A DNA stretch of 64,000 bases from the NCBI RefSeq assembly GCF_000275845.1, contig NW_006766883.1:1573163-1637162 (forward strand), read 5' to 3'. Source of the DNA: Dichomitus squalens LYAD-421 SS1 (lineage: Eukaryota; Basidiomycota; Agaricomycetes; Polyporales; Polyporaceae). Position 1 is the first letter of the stretch. Each line of letters opens with the position of its first letter. Both the position numbers and the translations under genes were made by a program. A model generated the notes under the pieces. That model was not told the origin of the DNA and searched no databases. It saw nothing but the letters and a program-made list of their open reading frames with translations. Shown piece after piece: positions 21,249 through 33,826 of the stretch.

Positions 21249-22205
21249 GCTGATAGGCTGAAATTCACCGTAACTAATTGAGGTGGATGCGAACGAGTCT
21301 ATTGAGTGTGCCTACCGACGATCAATGGTTTTGACCACTGGAATAGCAAGGATTTCCGGTGTTTCAAGGAGATCGACGAGGTCGCTGCTATGGTACACTG
21401 CCAAGGCCACCACGTTGGTTGAGGCGCTCTCTCATTTTATTAGACGCACGCACGCACGCATTATACTTAGGCAGCCCGGCGCTTGGCACACCCTCCATCT
21501 CGACCGCACAGGTCCACAACCCCCGGGCCTGCTTCGACGCTTGAACGACGTGCATGATCTGTACAAGGGTCTTCTCTTGCGTTCGAGCCTTCTGTCCGAC
21601 ATCTGCATTCTGATCGTGATCCGGCGAATATCTGGAATCTGTATACAGAGGATAACCAGGTGGTTGCCTCATGATGCAGTCTCCATTGTGCGGCTCTGGC
21701 AACCTCAATGCATCTGCAATCATGAGGTGCGAACCTACCACCATGAAGAAAGTGACTTTCTGATATCATTTGTAACAGATTATGACGAAGAGGAATCCAG
21801 GTACCCCCACTGCCGCGTTCACGTTCGGCGGTCCTCTACTCTACCGAATTCGTTATTGTCATCTTATTAACGTGGCCGAGATGAAGCCATGATCCGTCTT
21901 GCACGGGACTATAGAAGGTTTGACGGCGAACTACGTTCCTGACAGTAGGCAGGCGTATTTCTGCCTGTCTTCTCGAGAGCTCGTATTGACTGTCCGTATG
22001 GCTCATGTGTTGAAGCAGACGCCGCTCCAAGACATGATCGTGTCATCTCGCGCAGCTTCATTCAAGTGTGAATACGATATCTATCTGCGGCGCCATACGC
22101 TACACAAGATATAAGGCGGTAGGAGGGAACCTGCCCATACATCAACTCACTATACGTCCCCCAACAAATCTCCTCACTCTCCCCTCACCAGGATACTCCA
22201 GCACA
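21249..22205. other. Divergent intergenic region, POP3 / GNAT
   Basis: 957 bp holding two promoters. It contains a short ACGC tandem repeat at about 21444-21460. Open frames on both strands (195 aa plus strand, 118 aa minus strand) show no recognisable domain. No RNA gene was seen. Confidence 0.5.
21444..21460. repeat. Short ACGC microsatellite
   Basis: Four tandem ACGC units plus one base (acgcacgcacgcacgca) in the POP3/GNAT intergenic region. Probably of no function. Confidence 0.8.
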
Positions 22206-23359
22206 ATGACCCAATGCAGCTTCTCTGCTTGTGTTTACTTGCATGCAAACGCACTACCTCCAGCGGTATGGAGGTCGTTCCGCGAGAATCCCCACACCTC
22301 CAATATAATGCTAGCTCACGCAGAGAAAGCTACCCAACGTCCATCTGCGGTTCCCGGACTTCCAAACGCCCATGGGGATCTCTGGGTCGTTCTGTGGGAT
22401 ATACGCCATGCTACATCATCTCCTTCGGTCTCCTTCGTCCTTTCATGCACGACCGGACCGCTTGGAACATACCCGATCTTCATATTCACCCCGCTCTCTG
22501 CTACGCACCTGTCATACAGCAGTATCAGTCCAAGAATACTCGCCGTGGTCGACGCGCTCCGTGGTCACGTCCCTCCCGAGCGTGTTTTCTCCGTCTTCGC
22601 GACAGACAACATTGCCGATGTCTTCGCTGATACGTGGACAGCAAGGACCGGGATCTCGCTTGATCAAAACCCCGTCTACTATCACGCCCGCCTCATGTAC
22701 TGCGACAAAAGCACATTCCAGTCTCGCCAACTGTCGAATATTCCAGGCGCTGAAGCAAAGTTACGTCGTGCCGTCGGTGCCGACGTCGCGAAGGTTGGCA
22801 GGTTGTGTCATGCCTTCGCTGCTGATTCAGTGCGTCTTCCTTTGACCAACGTGCGTATACGACGATTCGCTGACTGTGCTCTATCTAACAGGAACCATTC
22901 GTGCTCTCTCGTGACAAAGCTATACAAGAGGCAAAGCTATTGATCCAGAACAACCAAGTTTGGGTGTACGAGATCAGGATGCCGGGCGGGGAACCTGAGA
23001 TCGCTTCCATCGTGGCTGCGACACGAGCCACTGAGACGGTCACCGCCATTACTAAGGTCCTCACTGATCCGACTTGGAGATCACGCGGGTGCGCTGAACG
23101 GCTTACCCGTCATGTCTGCCAGCAGTAAGTGGAATCTGCGCAGTTCCACCATTTGATTCCGGCTGACCGCGTCTTCTCTAGTTTGTTAGAAACCAAGGCT
23201 GCGGTCGTTCTTTATGTTGCGCATGGTAAATACGCTGCTGAATCGGTATACAGACGTGTCGGCTTTGTTGGTTTCTCTGAATACTCGAAGAGTGCTATGG
23301 GAGAGTCTTGGAAGGAATTAGGCTTCGATCGCTCCAGAGTCGAGCTCGGCCACTGGTAG
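22206..23359 (+). CDS. GNAT-like N-acetyltransferase domain protein
   Basis: 344 aa in three exons: 22206-22829, 22892-23124, 23182-23359. The C-terminal third has the GNAT acetyl-CoA fold: strand WVYEIRMPGGEPEIASIVAA, TRATETVTAITKVLTDPTWR, the turn SRGCAERLTRHVCQHLLETK (Q/RxxGxG-like, with the usual glycine context partly altered), VVLYVAHGKYAAESVYRRVG and FVGFSEYS. The N-terminal ~200 residues resemble the extra domain found ahead of the acetyltransferase in fungal members of this group. The substrate is unknown, and no neighbour suggests one. The ATG follows a CAC-rich leader and opens the frame. Confidence 0.75.
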
Positions 23360-23963
23360 TAGCTCACGTACATCGTCTGTAAGCGTGGTCCCCCGTACAT
23401 CCGAACCTGTACAAGTTAGACTATTTATTGGCTTCAGCATAATATTAATTGTCATGAGGACGTTCACCGTGATCTGGCCCGGCGTCTTGGAAGACACCTT
23501 CCAGCCGGGCACCGCCACAAGTTTACGATACCACCGTGGACCGATGATACATCGCCGAAACACGTTGCCACTTTGGACGCTCAACGGAAACAACTCGTCT
23601 ACAACTCTTACATGTTGAGGCACTGATGGTCACTGTCATGAGATCGCAGCGCTATCCCTCTGAGTCGCTCGAACACGCTCATCATGAGGTCGTCCACTCC
23701 CGCGTCATTGTGTTATACGAAGAGACCTTACGCGACTGAAAGCTGAGTGCCCCTTGATATCGACTTCGGGCATGGTCCCTGGTTCTCTTGTCAACAGTCA
23801 ATTTCGAAGTATCCCGGTGCGTGAACTTCTTCACATGACGTTTCGAAGGCCCTTCTCATGGGTGAATGGTCAGGTCAGCCACATTTCGTTGCCGGCTGTC
23901 CTCGGCAAGTTCACGATTCCGAGATGTATGCGGCTGCACCTTCCCACCTGTGACGACACTATC
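23360..23963. other. Intergenic, no gene seen
   Basis: 604 bp between the GNAT stop and the proposed arrestin start, both plus strand. It is open in one frame from 23754, so the arrestin N-terminus could begin earlier. No other feature was seen. Confidence 0.45.
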
Positions 23964-26900
23964 ATGTCAAGGAACGATGACTTGGGCATGGTCATCAGTG
24001 CACCGACGCCGCGCTATGACCGACCGACGATGCGGTCGACGAGTGGTGCTCCTCATCGGTTGCCAAGTTTCTTCCATTCTCCACGGACATTTCCAAACCT
24101 CTCACCATCGCATTCCACATGTGGTATGTTGATCCATTCCTCGTGGTAGTCGGTACTGATTGATTAGTAGTCGAGCAATTTCAGGATCGCACAACGCAAC
24201 CCGCCGCTGAACACGATCACCAGGCCCCGGATCATTTGTCTAAGTCCGGCCCTGTCAAAAGCTCTCCCCGTGTCTATTCATACTCGGAATGTCCTATCAG
24301 GGACAGTGGTTTCAGCAGACACGACTCCCTTTTCAGTTTCGGCGCCTCCTCTACTCGGAATGCCGCTGAACTGAAATCTTTGCTTGGGAGCTCAAGTTCA
24401 CGCCTCAGACGCGGTGCCACTGTACTTTCCCGACATACCCACTCAATGGACAAGGACACGCGTAAGGCCCACGCCGTCTCCCTTGAGCAAGCGAAACCCC
24501 GCGCACGTGTCGAAGTTGACATCGTTTTGGAAAGCGACTGCGTTGTCGAGGGCGGCTACCTTCGTGGCAACCTCAAAATACGCGTCCGCAAACGGCAGAA
24601 GAAGGAAGCTCCTGTACTCCTTGCGGATGGCCGCGTGCGGGTTATCGGTTTCGAGTGCGCGGCCGGGGATCGTCACCAGCACACCTTCTATCAGCGAGCC
24701 AGTGCGCTGTCCGCTATTACGGACGCACACACCCGTCTCTACGACTCCCCGCCAGATGAAGAAGGCTTCGCACGTGCGATGGAGGGCGTTCATATCCTTC
24801 CATTCGCAATGCATCTACCCGATGATGGCAACTTCGGCTCTGCCAAGGGCACTGTCAGCATTCAGTCCGGGGTCGCCCTTCGGTACATTGCGATGATGTG
24901 AGTGTTCTCAACCTTCCTTACCGGAGCGCGTTTATCACGACATGTCCAGCTCCGTGAAGGTGAAAGACTCGAAGACCTCGAAGCGGTCTATTGCACATTT
25001 CTACCGGGACTGTCAGGTATGGCCTCGTCTCCAAGTCGACGGTGTTCTAGCAAGCGCGCCCCGACCTATTCAGGCATCTACCGCGAGGAGTATTTCCGTC
25101 ATCGGTGGCGGAAATAAGCTGAAGCTCACCGCAATGTTGCATCGCTTGACATGGATTGCTGGGCAGCGATGTTACGTGCGTGTCCGTATCGGGAACGAAA
25201 CCAAGAAGACGGTGAAGACAGTGACCCTGAGCCTCGTGCGGACCACAAGTCTGTTCAAATCCAACCCCGACCCTGACCCTGACGATCACGCCGTAGCGGG
25301 GAATAATACCTGTCAGACCACCGCGACGCATAAGATTGTGGCGGAAACGACCCTGGAGAGAAGCTCTCCTGCCACAAAGAACCACGCGAGCGCTGAAGGC
25401 TGGTGGACAGGAGCGCAGGCTCTCCAAGAGGTATATTTCTCCCACTACATTCTCCTTCCGGTACGTGTTGTTCAAGTTCGAAAGTCATCACAATCGACTT
25501 ACGCCGTTGCCCTTGACTGTATGCTGTCGTCGCCCGCGCGTGCGGGTCCTCTATGAATAGCCGGATGCACTTTCTGTGCCTCGGTCGCGCCTCCTTGAAG
25601 TCGAGTATTCTATCCGCGTAACTGCCAGTGCTGGCGCGTTAACGTCGGATGTGCACGTCACGCTCCCAATACGTATCATCAATTTTCTATCGGTCGACCC
25701 ACCGCCGAGCGAACCGCTGTTGTCCTCAGACGGTTCGTACGCCCGCCTCATTCCTCTGGAGCAATCTTCTGGATCACCGGCCGCTTGTACGCATGCGGCT
25801 GCAAACCCTGCCCTGTTCTGCCAAGATTCGAATCCACATGTCGATGACACAGCTCGCCCACCTTACAAACCGTCGTCAAGCGCACCGCCCTCTCCTGCCC
25901 TCATCCAGCAGCCGATCGAAACGTCTTTTCGAGCGCGTCCACACACAATCGCAGTCCCTCCGGCCACCCACACTGCCGTAGATCAGTCTCCCCCACGTTT
26001 CACTGCCGGCGTCCAGGGCGACATCTCGGAAACCGTTGACGCCCCCCAACCGCGCGCTCACGAGCCCACGGCCCCCTCCGCATCGGAATCTGACACGAGC
26101 ATGTATTCAGCAGATTCTTACATGTCTACTGCTTCCCCGTCTTCTCCACAGGGGCACGACCATGCAGCTCCATACTCCCCCGGACGCAATCTAGGGAACC
26201 TGGAACTTGATGAGGATGCCGATTCCAGCGACGAAATCTGTTCCATCGTAGACGCGGCGCAGAGGGGCCGAAGTGCCGACCGCTCAGGTGGTTATGCGGA
26301 TACCGTCGGCCGACACTTCATTACCAGCCACGAGGACCTGGGTGCGGGCGAACGAAATCAGCGCGGCGACCACACTCTGAATGACCCGAACACGGATGGG
26401 GTCGCGCAGCCGTTGTCTGGTCAACATATCGAGGTCCACTCGGGCCCGAGGGTCCACCGAGACGTTCAGCATTCGTCAAGCTGCCGCTCGCCGCAGCGCA
26501 TGAGTCAGCTCTATCCGGACGTTGGTCTGGCGTCCGATGCATCGCGGACTGTCCTGGGTGCGGCCACTCCACCGACTCGGCCTTCTGTACCTGTCCAGGG
26601 ACGGGACGTTGTCCTTGGACAGTCGAGCTCCTTCCATGAATCGGCTGGTCCCGGCGTGCCTTGCCCGCACCTTGCGAAAGACGACGACAACCACGCGGAC
26701 GCGGACAGGGACGAGGACGAGGACGGGGCAACGACCCCCACGCTCCGTCTGTTCCAGTCCACAGCCGCACCCGCAACTCTCGGAGTCCGTTTGAAAGGTC
26801 TTCCCGTCAGCAGTGACATCCCTTCCTCCGTGCCGCAGCTGCAGCACCGCCCCTCCCGCGCCCTGCCCAAGCCACCGGCTCGCGCCCCGCGCGTGGTCGA

Positions 26901-27354
26901 CGTCCCCGCGACCGTGTCCGCGCTCGACGCCCTCCGTCTGTCTAGACTGGAGCCTTCCTGTGCTGACGCTTCTGCGCCAGGCTCAGTGGCGAACGCTAGA
27001 GCGTCAGGTCTTCCCGCTGCTCCATCTAGTTTGTTCGGGAGATCCTTCGTCAATGCGCCGTCTACCGCGACATCCAGGTCGCCTACTGCATTACGCACCT
27101 CCGTCGCGCCTCGGTCTTCGGTGAGGACGCGGACTCGCCCCGCATCTGTTGACTTTGCAGTGCCTGGAAAACGGTCGTCGCTCGCTGGTCGTAGCAATCC
27201 CCGTGAACGATCAGCAACGGTTTCCGCCTCCGACACTATAGCGAGACAGCAATCGCCTCCCGTTGTGCATGACAAAACCAATCAACGAGATTGCTCCGTC
27301 GTCAAAGGCCGTATCGCTGCATTTGAAGAGCGTGTTAGAACCACTCGGGATTAG
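23964..27354 (+). CDS. Arrestin-like protein (alpha-arrestin group)
   Basis: About 1,063 aa; a likely adaptor in ubiquitin-dependent trafficking of membrane proteins. Proposed exons 23964-24123, 24171-24897, 24950-25460, 25561-27354. The first exon and its start are uncertain; the rest is firm. Arrestin N domain: RARVEVDIVLESDCVVEGGY then LRGNLKIRVR, GRVRVIGFECAAGDRHQHTF, GVHILPFAMHLPDDGNFG. Arrestin C domain: KRSIAHFYRDCQVWPRL, KLKLTAMLHRLTWIAGQRCY, KTVKTVTLSLVRTTS, and LLPPDALSVPRSRLLEVEYS restored by the last splice. The final ~550 residues are Ser/Pro/Asp-rich and disordered. No clear PPxY motif was seen in the tail, so ligase binding is not proven. Confidence 0.82.
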
Positions 27355-27540
27355 GCTGTAGGATCCATGTAGTAATTTTCGCCAATCATCCCTGGCTTTA
27401 TTACTTGTTCACGGGGACTCCTCTCGGGTACGAACTCGGTACGCATAGAACCATCCGTCAGGTCTAGGAACGCTTCATGGTCTACAATGCGATGGATAGT
27501 ATACACCGTATGAGCTATGCGTCTTCTTTCGCCAATATAA

Positions 27541-28731
27541 TTACTCGATAACGACGCCTCCGTTGATGTGAAGAACTTGACCGCTGGAACTACATAAGCC
27601 TCCATCACATGGCAAGATTCCGAACGTCCCACGTACCTGATGTAGCTCGAATCCGCCGAACTTAAGTACACGAATGCCGTGGCGATCTCAACTGGCTGCC
27701 CAGCCCTGCCCATGGGCACGCTGGTACCAAAGGTTTCAATCGACTCCTTGGTCATCGTCGCGGGACTACGTTTATGCGGATGTCAGTACTGGGAAAAACG
27801 GAGATTGGAGGGGCAGAGAACTCACACGAGGGGCGTCCAGATGGGTCCCGGCGCGATGGCATTGCAGCGGATGCCTTTGTCGCCAACGAGCTGATTGCTC
27901 AGCGCGCGCATGAACGCGACCATGGCGCCCTTGGTTGCAGTGTAGTCAACAAGCTCGGGGTGGCCAACGGCCATGTTGATTGACGCGTTGAAGGTGATAG
28001 TCGAGCCATACTCCATGTGTGGAATAGCGGCCTATAGCAAACACCCGTCGTAATCAGCGCAACTCGTAGACAAGTTCCAACTCGACTACATACCTTGCAA
28101 AGGTAGAAGAATGAGTGGATGTTGGTGTCGAACGTCTCAAGCCACTGTTGTGTGGGGAGATCTGGAAGGAACTTGACCGCCTGCTGCGTCCCGTGGTTGA
28201 GAACTCTGCATGATCACGATTAGCCTTCGCATTGCATGAGGTCATAGCCGAGGCCGAAGAACATACAGGGCGTCAAGTTTCCCGTGAGCCTGCAGGTGCT
28301 TGTCAATTACCTCTCTACAAGCTTCCTCCTTTCGGAGATCATATGCAAGGGAGACGATCTTGCGAGCGCCGTTTGTCTTCTTGTTGACAGTGTCAAGCAT
28401 CTCCTTGAAGTCTCTCTCCTCTTCCGGATGATATGCGACTGTGAGATCAGCACCCTCGAGAGCTGCGCAAACATGAGCATATACGAAGTCGAAAGGAGTA
28501 AATGGACGGACCGAAAAGCAGAGCGGTGCTCCTGCCGATACCGCTGTCCGCGCCGGTGATGAGGGCCTTCCTGCCCTCGAGCTTGCCTGCGGGCTTGTAC
28601 GGCATGCCGTCGGCGGTGATGTCGTCGAGCGGGGGAGGATTGAGCTTATGTTGGGCACCAGGCGCGCGGTCCTGGGTCTGGAAGGGAGGCTTGTAGCCTT
28701 TCTTATACTGCTCGGGGATGTTCTTGCTCAT
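27541..28731 (-). CDS. Short-chain dehydrogenase/reductase, glucose-dehydrogenase-like
   Basis: NAD(P)-dependent oxidoreductase of the classical SDR superfamily, 303 aa. Exons 28731-28512, 28462-28267, 28205-28094, 28031-27826, 27765-27637, 27589-27541. Cofactor motif LITGADSGIGRSTALLF, catalytic Ser in FNASINMAVG, and the YxxxK active site in DYTATKGAMVAF. The end, YISSGQVLHINGGVVIE, is typical. The ~45-residue N-terminal extension (QYKKGYKPPFQTQDRAPGAQ) ahead of the Rossmann fold is that of the YghA/general-stress-protein-39-like group. The usual NNAG is LNHGTQQ here, as is common in that group. The substrate is not predictable. Convergent with the arrestin gene across 186 bp. Confidence 0.88.
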
Positions 28732-29060
28732 GATGCCCGCGAGATGTGTGTGCTACGAGGAGTAGTACAAGGAGATGTGTGCGTTGGTGATGGACTTGCC
28801 TGACGGGAGAGAGGAGATATAGGATGGAGGGCAGCGAGGTGACGTCAGAAGAGCAGTCATGGCGAAGGAAGAAGCGCAGGCGAGCGGAGTGCGTCCAAGA
28901 CGAGTGGCCACTGCAGATGCCACCAGAGTCCTTCCCGAACAGGCAACTCACCTGCCCTCCTCGTCAGACGCCCACCGGTGACATCACACAGCGCGAGTGC
29001 CGCGTATCTCGATTCGCGATTGCTCTCTTCCTTACCGTACTCCGAGTCCAGCTCCCGGCC
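28732..29060. promoter_or_regulatory. Divergent promoter region, SDR / VTA1
   Basis: 329 bp between divergent starts; it must contain both promoters. No specific element was identified. Confidence 0.45.
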
Positions 29061-30524
29061 ATGGTCCTCTCCCTTCCTCCAATTCCCCCAGAGCTCAAGT
29101 CCATCGCTCCCTACCTCCAGCGTGCCGACGAAACTGCAAGCGCAGACCCCGTCATTTCCTACTGGTGTACGTGAACAGCCTCACATCCCGTCCTCCTCGT
29201 CTTGATCGTCCTCCAGGTGCCTACTATGCTGCCCAGCAGGGTATCGCGCTCAAGATCAAGGACTCGGCCGCGCGTCACTTTCTCTTTGACCTTCTTGGTC
29301 TCCTAGAGGAAATCAAGAGCGACATAGGCCCCAATGATGCCGTGCACGACGAGCCTGCCAGTGCTGCCTATGTCGAGAACTTCGCCCTTCGTGTATTCGC
29401 CGGTGCAGATAATGAGGACAGGAACGGAAACACTACAAAGTGAGCTTGCATATCTGTATCTATCCTGAAATCAACGAACGCGACTGCGCTCCAGGAACAC
29501 CGCGCGCAAGTTCCTCGCCGCAGCTAATTTCCTCGAGATCCTTCGTACCTTCGACGCCGAGAAGACCACGATCGACCTTCCCGACATCGAAGCGAAGATA
29601 AAATACGCAAAATGGAAAGCAGCAGACATTGCTAAAGCCTTCCGTGAGGGCCGCAAGCCCACTCCGGGACCTGCAGCCTCAGCAGCAGGATCTCAAGACG
29701 AGCTCCTTGCTCCGTTACCAGACGTCCCGGTCCCGGACCTCAATGTCGTACCGCCCACAACACCACCGGCTGCCAACACCCCCCTCTCCTCGCATTCATC
29801 GCCACCGTCCATTACCCGTTCGCATCCACCACCGCCAAATCTCAACGACGTTCCCCCTACCGACCACCTCGGGCCGCACCTTCCAGACGGCCTGACCCCA
29901 TCACAACCTCTCCAGAGCCCAGGAAGCTGGAGCACGGCAGCTACCCCAGGCACGCCTGGCTTCCAGCGGGACGATGTCACGTCCCCTTCAGTCGCATCAA
30001 GCCACAGTCCTCCAGTGAGCGCCGGCGTGGCTCGCACTGCATTCGTGAGCAGTGAGCTCGAAGGCAAGACCGAGGACGAGATTGATGCAGAGGCGCCTTC
30101 TCCCACGTCTGCAGCCAAGTCCGTTCACTTCTCCCCGTCGACAGTGGGCGGCTTCGGCGCGCCCGCCGATTCATTCGCAAATCCACCACTGTACCCCGCG
30201 CCCAGCGCGCCGCCGTTTAGTCCTCCGCCACCACCGGCATCTGGTGGTTACCCTTCTCCCAGCAACCGGGCGACACGCCTCCCTGTACCACCTGCCGCGC
30301 CGCCGCCCGTTCCATCTTCCTCATGTCCGCATGCGCACAGCGTCCCGCTCGCTACGAGTCCAGTCCCCGACACGACAGTCACGACCTTGCCGGTGGAGCT
30401 CTCGCCGCAGGTCATCGCACGTGCACAGAAGCACTGCAAATTCGCCATATCTGCCCTAGACTATGAGGACAGAGAGCAAGCTGTGAAGGAGCTGCGGGCG
30501 GCACTGAAGATGCTCGGGGGTTAG
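29061..30524 (+). CDS. VTA1: Vta1 / LIP5, Vps4 cofactor
   Basis: Activator of the AAA ATPase Vps4 in ESCRT-III disassembly at multivesicular bodies; 452 aa. Exons 29061-29166, 29217-29439, 29495-30524. The N-terminal tandem-MIT region: LPPIPPELKSIAPYLQRADE, SYWCAYYAAQQGIALKIKDS (joined across the first intron) and RKFLAAANFLEILRTFDAEK. About 200 residues of Pro/Ser-rich linker follow. The C-terminal VSL domain that binds Vps4 is SPQVIARAQKHCKFAISALD then YEDREQAVKELRAALKMLGG, ending the protein as in yeast and human homologues. Confidence 0.95.
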
Positions 30525-31470
30525 GCCCTAGACGCGCGCAGGCGCGGCTGCTTCCAGAGGCCTGAGACGGACCCGCTACGCCGGTCGATTCAGTAGAGTG
30601 CCGGGCTGAGAGCCCTGATTTCGAATCTATCCTATCTATGTCGCATCTCGCATCTCAGATCCGAGTCTGAGCTACTGTATGTACGCAGATCAGCCGTAAT
30701 CGAATATATCGGGATTTTTCGGTACGGCGCGCCCCGAGTGTACGGAGAAGTTCGCGTGGAGATGAACGCATCGAGCGTGTTGAGTGGCCGGAACCGCGAC
30801 ACGCCCTGAGGAGGAGTCGATCGTGCCGTTTGCGCACGACGTGCAGCGGCGGCGCAGTGGGTACATACGCATTAGCTGTCCCTTGCAGATCTGGGGGAAT
30901 CGGGAGATGGGGGAGATGGATTTGCGAGATACAGTGTGGAGATGTATCTCCGGGGCTTCCCCGCTGACGTCTTGACAGGCGATTCGTACACAGTGACGCA
31001 ACGGCTTCCAACTAGACGCCCATTGGCTACGCTTGATCAAGTACGGGGGCAGCACTCACCTTCAATGTGACCACTATGCTTTGGATTCATCTCCTTACAT
31101 GCGTTGGACGGCCAACGATTGTTGCTACGCATCATAAGTGAATATTGGTGTATGTAGCTCATGTGTGATATGGGTCGCCTTCGTATTCCCGCTGGCACGG
31201 CGACTTCAGTAGACTGAATGCCTGAAAATCGTCTGCTCACTGCGCAAGTAGGTTGGGCCTATGCCTTCAAGCTGCAAAGTCGGGCAGAGCAGATTGGCTC
31301 ATATCTCTACACAAGCATCGACGACAGGCACAAGAGATTTGTATATGTATATGGCTTTACAAATAGTGAACGATACGTTTGTTACTGTAAGAAGCCACTA
31401 CCAGGTTGACCGATCCTCATCCCATCCCTAACGCAGGATTTTTTCAAATGGCCTAGACTGATTGTCGACT
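30525..31470. other. Convergent intergenic region, no gene seen
   Basis: 946 bp between the stops of VTA1 and the first pectinesterase. Only short unrelated open frames occur; no exon, tRNA or repeat was recognised. Confidence 0.55.
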
Positions 31471-33258
31471 TTAGGGGAAGGGGCTGTCGCGGTGCAAGAA
31501 CGCAGGGTCGATCCACGACGTGGTGTTGAGGACGGTGTGGATTGAGATCGGCGAGGTTAGTTGGGTGCTGAAGTTGGCGCGCTGGCCAGGTTTGGCGGCC
31601 CCGGGGCCGATGTTGGCGTACTCGGCGAATGTCACGTTGGAGATGCTGTGCAAACATTTCATAGTAGTGTGAGCCAGGTCCGGAAAAAAGGCCAGCTCTC
31701 ATCGAGCTGGACGTACCGCTCGTCACTGTAAGGGCATCGTTCGCGTCAGCGACGTCTATTGACATTACCGAGCTGTGAACCGCAAACGTACTCGGGATGC
31801 CACTCTGCCCAGCCGACAGCGGGCACGCTCTTTGGAAGCCAGGAGTGCTGGTACACGACGCGCGCAAACGCACCCCACGGCCGCCCCAGGTATGTCTGCG
31901 TGCCGTTCCCTAGGATGGTCGAGTGGTCGATAACGTACCAGAACGCGTCATCGCTGCCACGGCCGGACGCAGTGATGTTGCCGTCGGCAATGGTCTATTC
32001 ACCGATGAGCTGGGAAACCCGCGGACAAGAAACTCGAGTCGCGTACATGGATGACAGAGTGCGTGATCCAGATGCTGTTGGACGGGCGGACGCGTCGTCA
32101 GCGGGCGGGTGGCCAGAGGCTGGTGGACAGCGAATCAACTCACGACGCGTGCTGCCCAAAAATCTGTGTCGATGACCCCCCTGAGGTGTCAGCTTGACAA
32201 CAGAAGCGAGACATGACTGACGCACGAAGTCAACCGCGCCCTCGATCAAGCTATTCGCGTAGTACTGGCTATGAGAGTACACGTCAGCGGCTCCCGCAAA
32301 CTGGCGAGATAACGTCGAAAGATGCCTTACGTCCCGACATTAGCAAGCAACGTGTCCCTGGAAGACGGTGTTAACCACAAATGCACTAGTGTGGTGTTTG
32401 CGCTCCCGATACCCACTGGTCTCCCGAAATCTTCAATCCGTACCCGCCAAACTGGCCACCTTGGACGCTGAGAGCAATTGCCTGGGCCTGCACGCAGCAT
32501 ACATATTTTAGTACGTGACGCCCAGCAATCTAAGTTCTAGGGTGATCAATGAACATACCTGCACGACGGGCTTAAGAGGACCCGAGCTAGCACTTCAGCC
32601 ACACTCGATGCGGTGAGAGACATGGGAAAGACGAAATAAACCGGCGGTCTAGACACTGTCGCCGGCGCGCTCTATCGGCGCCCCGCGGCAAGCCTCCCCG
32701 CAATGATGTAATGCGGGGTAACGCACCTTGCCATATGTGTTGGCTATGTTCAAGTTGTACAACGAGACATTGGCAGCGTGTACTTGCACCGTCCCGGATT
32801 TGTCGTTAGATCCCGCTTGCGACGCGGGGATGTTGTTCGTAATGGTAACCGCTTCCCAGAAAAGAGGCGTTTCAGTGCAGTCCGCAATAGATTACGTTTA
32901 CTCGGGGATTTCGGAGACCGGTTTGAGCGGGTGGACTTACTGTTGCCGAGGTATGAATCTGGAATGTTAGTTTGCCCGTAAATGCGAACATGGTCCCGAG
33001 TGATGACGGCCGTATCCGTGTAAGTCCCCTCAAAGACAAAATATTCCTGGAACAAAAACCCTCAGCCGACGCGATTCGTCGACCGCGCGTCGAGGTGGCT
33101 CGGGCACCCACCAAACTGGACGTATCTTGAAGTGCAGAAGACAGGTTAACGTACTGTCCCCCCTTCCCGATCGTGATCGCTCCCGGTGGAGGTTTCCGCA
33201 AAGTAAGAGCGCCAGGGATCAAGGGTAACAACAGCAGCAAGGCAATACGTGCGCCCAT
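31471..33258 (-). CDS. Secreted pectin methylesterase, CE8 (copy 1)
   Basis: Demethylates pectin in plant cell walls; 317 aa with a signal peptide (MGARIALLLLLPLIPGALTL). Eleven exons: 33258-33112, 33046-32941, 32851-32727, 32487-32417, 32357-32331, 32268-32226, 32163-32144, 32074-32047, 31994-31792, 31725-31717, 31645-31471. Motifs: QYVNLSSALQDTSSLEYFVF, GTYTDTAVITRDHVRIYGQT, TVTITNNIPAS, AQAIALSVQGG, GDQDTLLANVG (Gln/Asp of the active site), EGAVDFIFGQHAS (second Asp), YLGRPWGAFARVVYQ (Arg) and NVTFAEYANIGPG. All catalytic residues are present. Exon 10 is 9 nt, exon 7 is 20 nt, and intron 3 is 239 nt, long for this genome. Same exon plan as the neighbouring copy. Confidence 0.94.
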
Positions 33259-33826
33259 GATGAGTGCCCTTGACGTCGGAGAATGTGGACTCCAGCGCTG
33301 TAAGCAACTCTTATACGACAGTGGCCACAAGTTACGCGGCCCGACAGGATCATGCGTGCCACTCATGGACCTGGCGGATGTCACTGAAAGCAGCGAGATC
33401 AGCCTGAATCATGGAAGGAGACACATAACGGTGGCGACAAACGGATCGCGTGACAGAAGCAGCGGCCCGCTCGGTGTTTTGCGCACGCAGTACCAGGTAC
33501 TGTGTCCACGAGGTTTGCTGATCGCATGCGCGTTCCTGCAATGCGAAGCCGAAACTAATAGCGCACTGTGATCACGCGATCACTTCGGACGATGCACGGC
33601 AAAACCCGTGTATACTCAGATTGAGCTAAAACAAGTGAAGGAAAGTGTTGCGGACACGGAGATGACCAAAATGTGTACTACACTGCGCTTCTGAGAACAT
33701 AGGATGGCTGTGAGCAGGACGGATCATAGCGTAGAACGCCGCTGATGGCGCCAGACCAAGATCATGCGTACAGATGTTTGTGTCTCTGCTACAATTCCCA
33801 TCTACTAACCGCAGTAGATACCTCCT
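33259..33826. promoter_or_regulatory. Intergenic, promoter of pectinesterase copy 1
   Basis: 568 bp between copy 1's start and copy 2's stop. No gene was seen. It should hold the copy 1 promoter; no carbon-catabolite or inducer site was assigned by eye. Confidence 0.5.

Noticed and set aside
21283..21870. 195-codon plus-strand frame between POP3 and GNAT
   Set aside because: No domain, no splice partners, composition not clearly coding; the overlapping 118-codon minus-strand frame (21388-21744) is no better.
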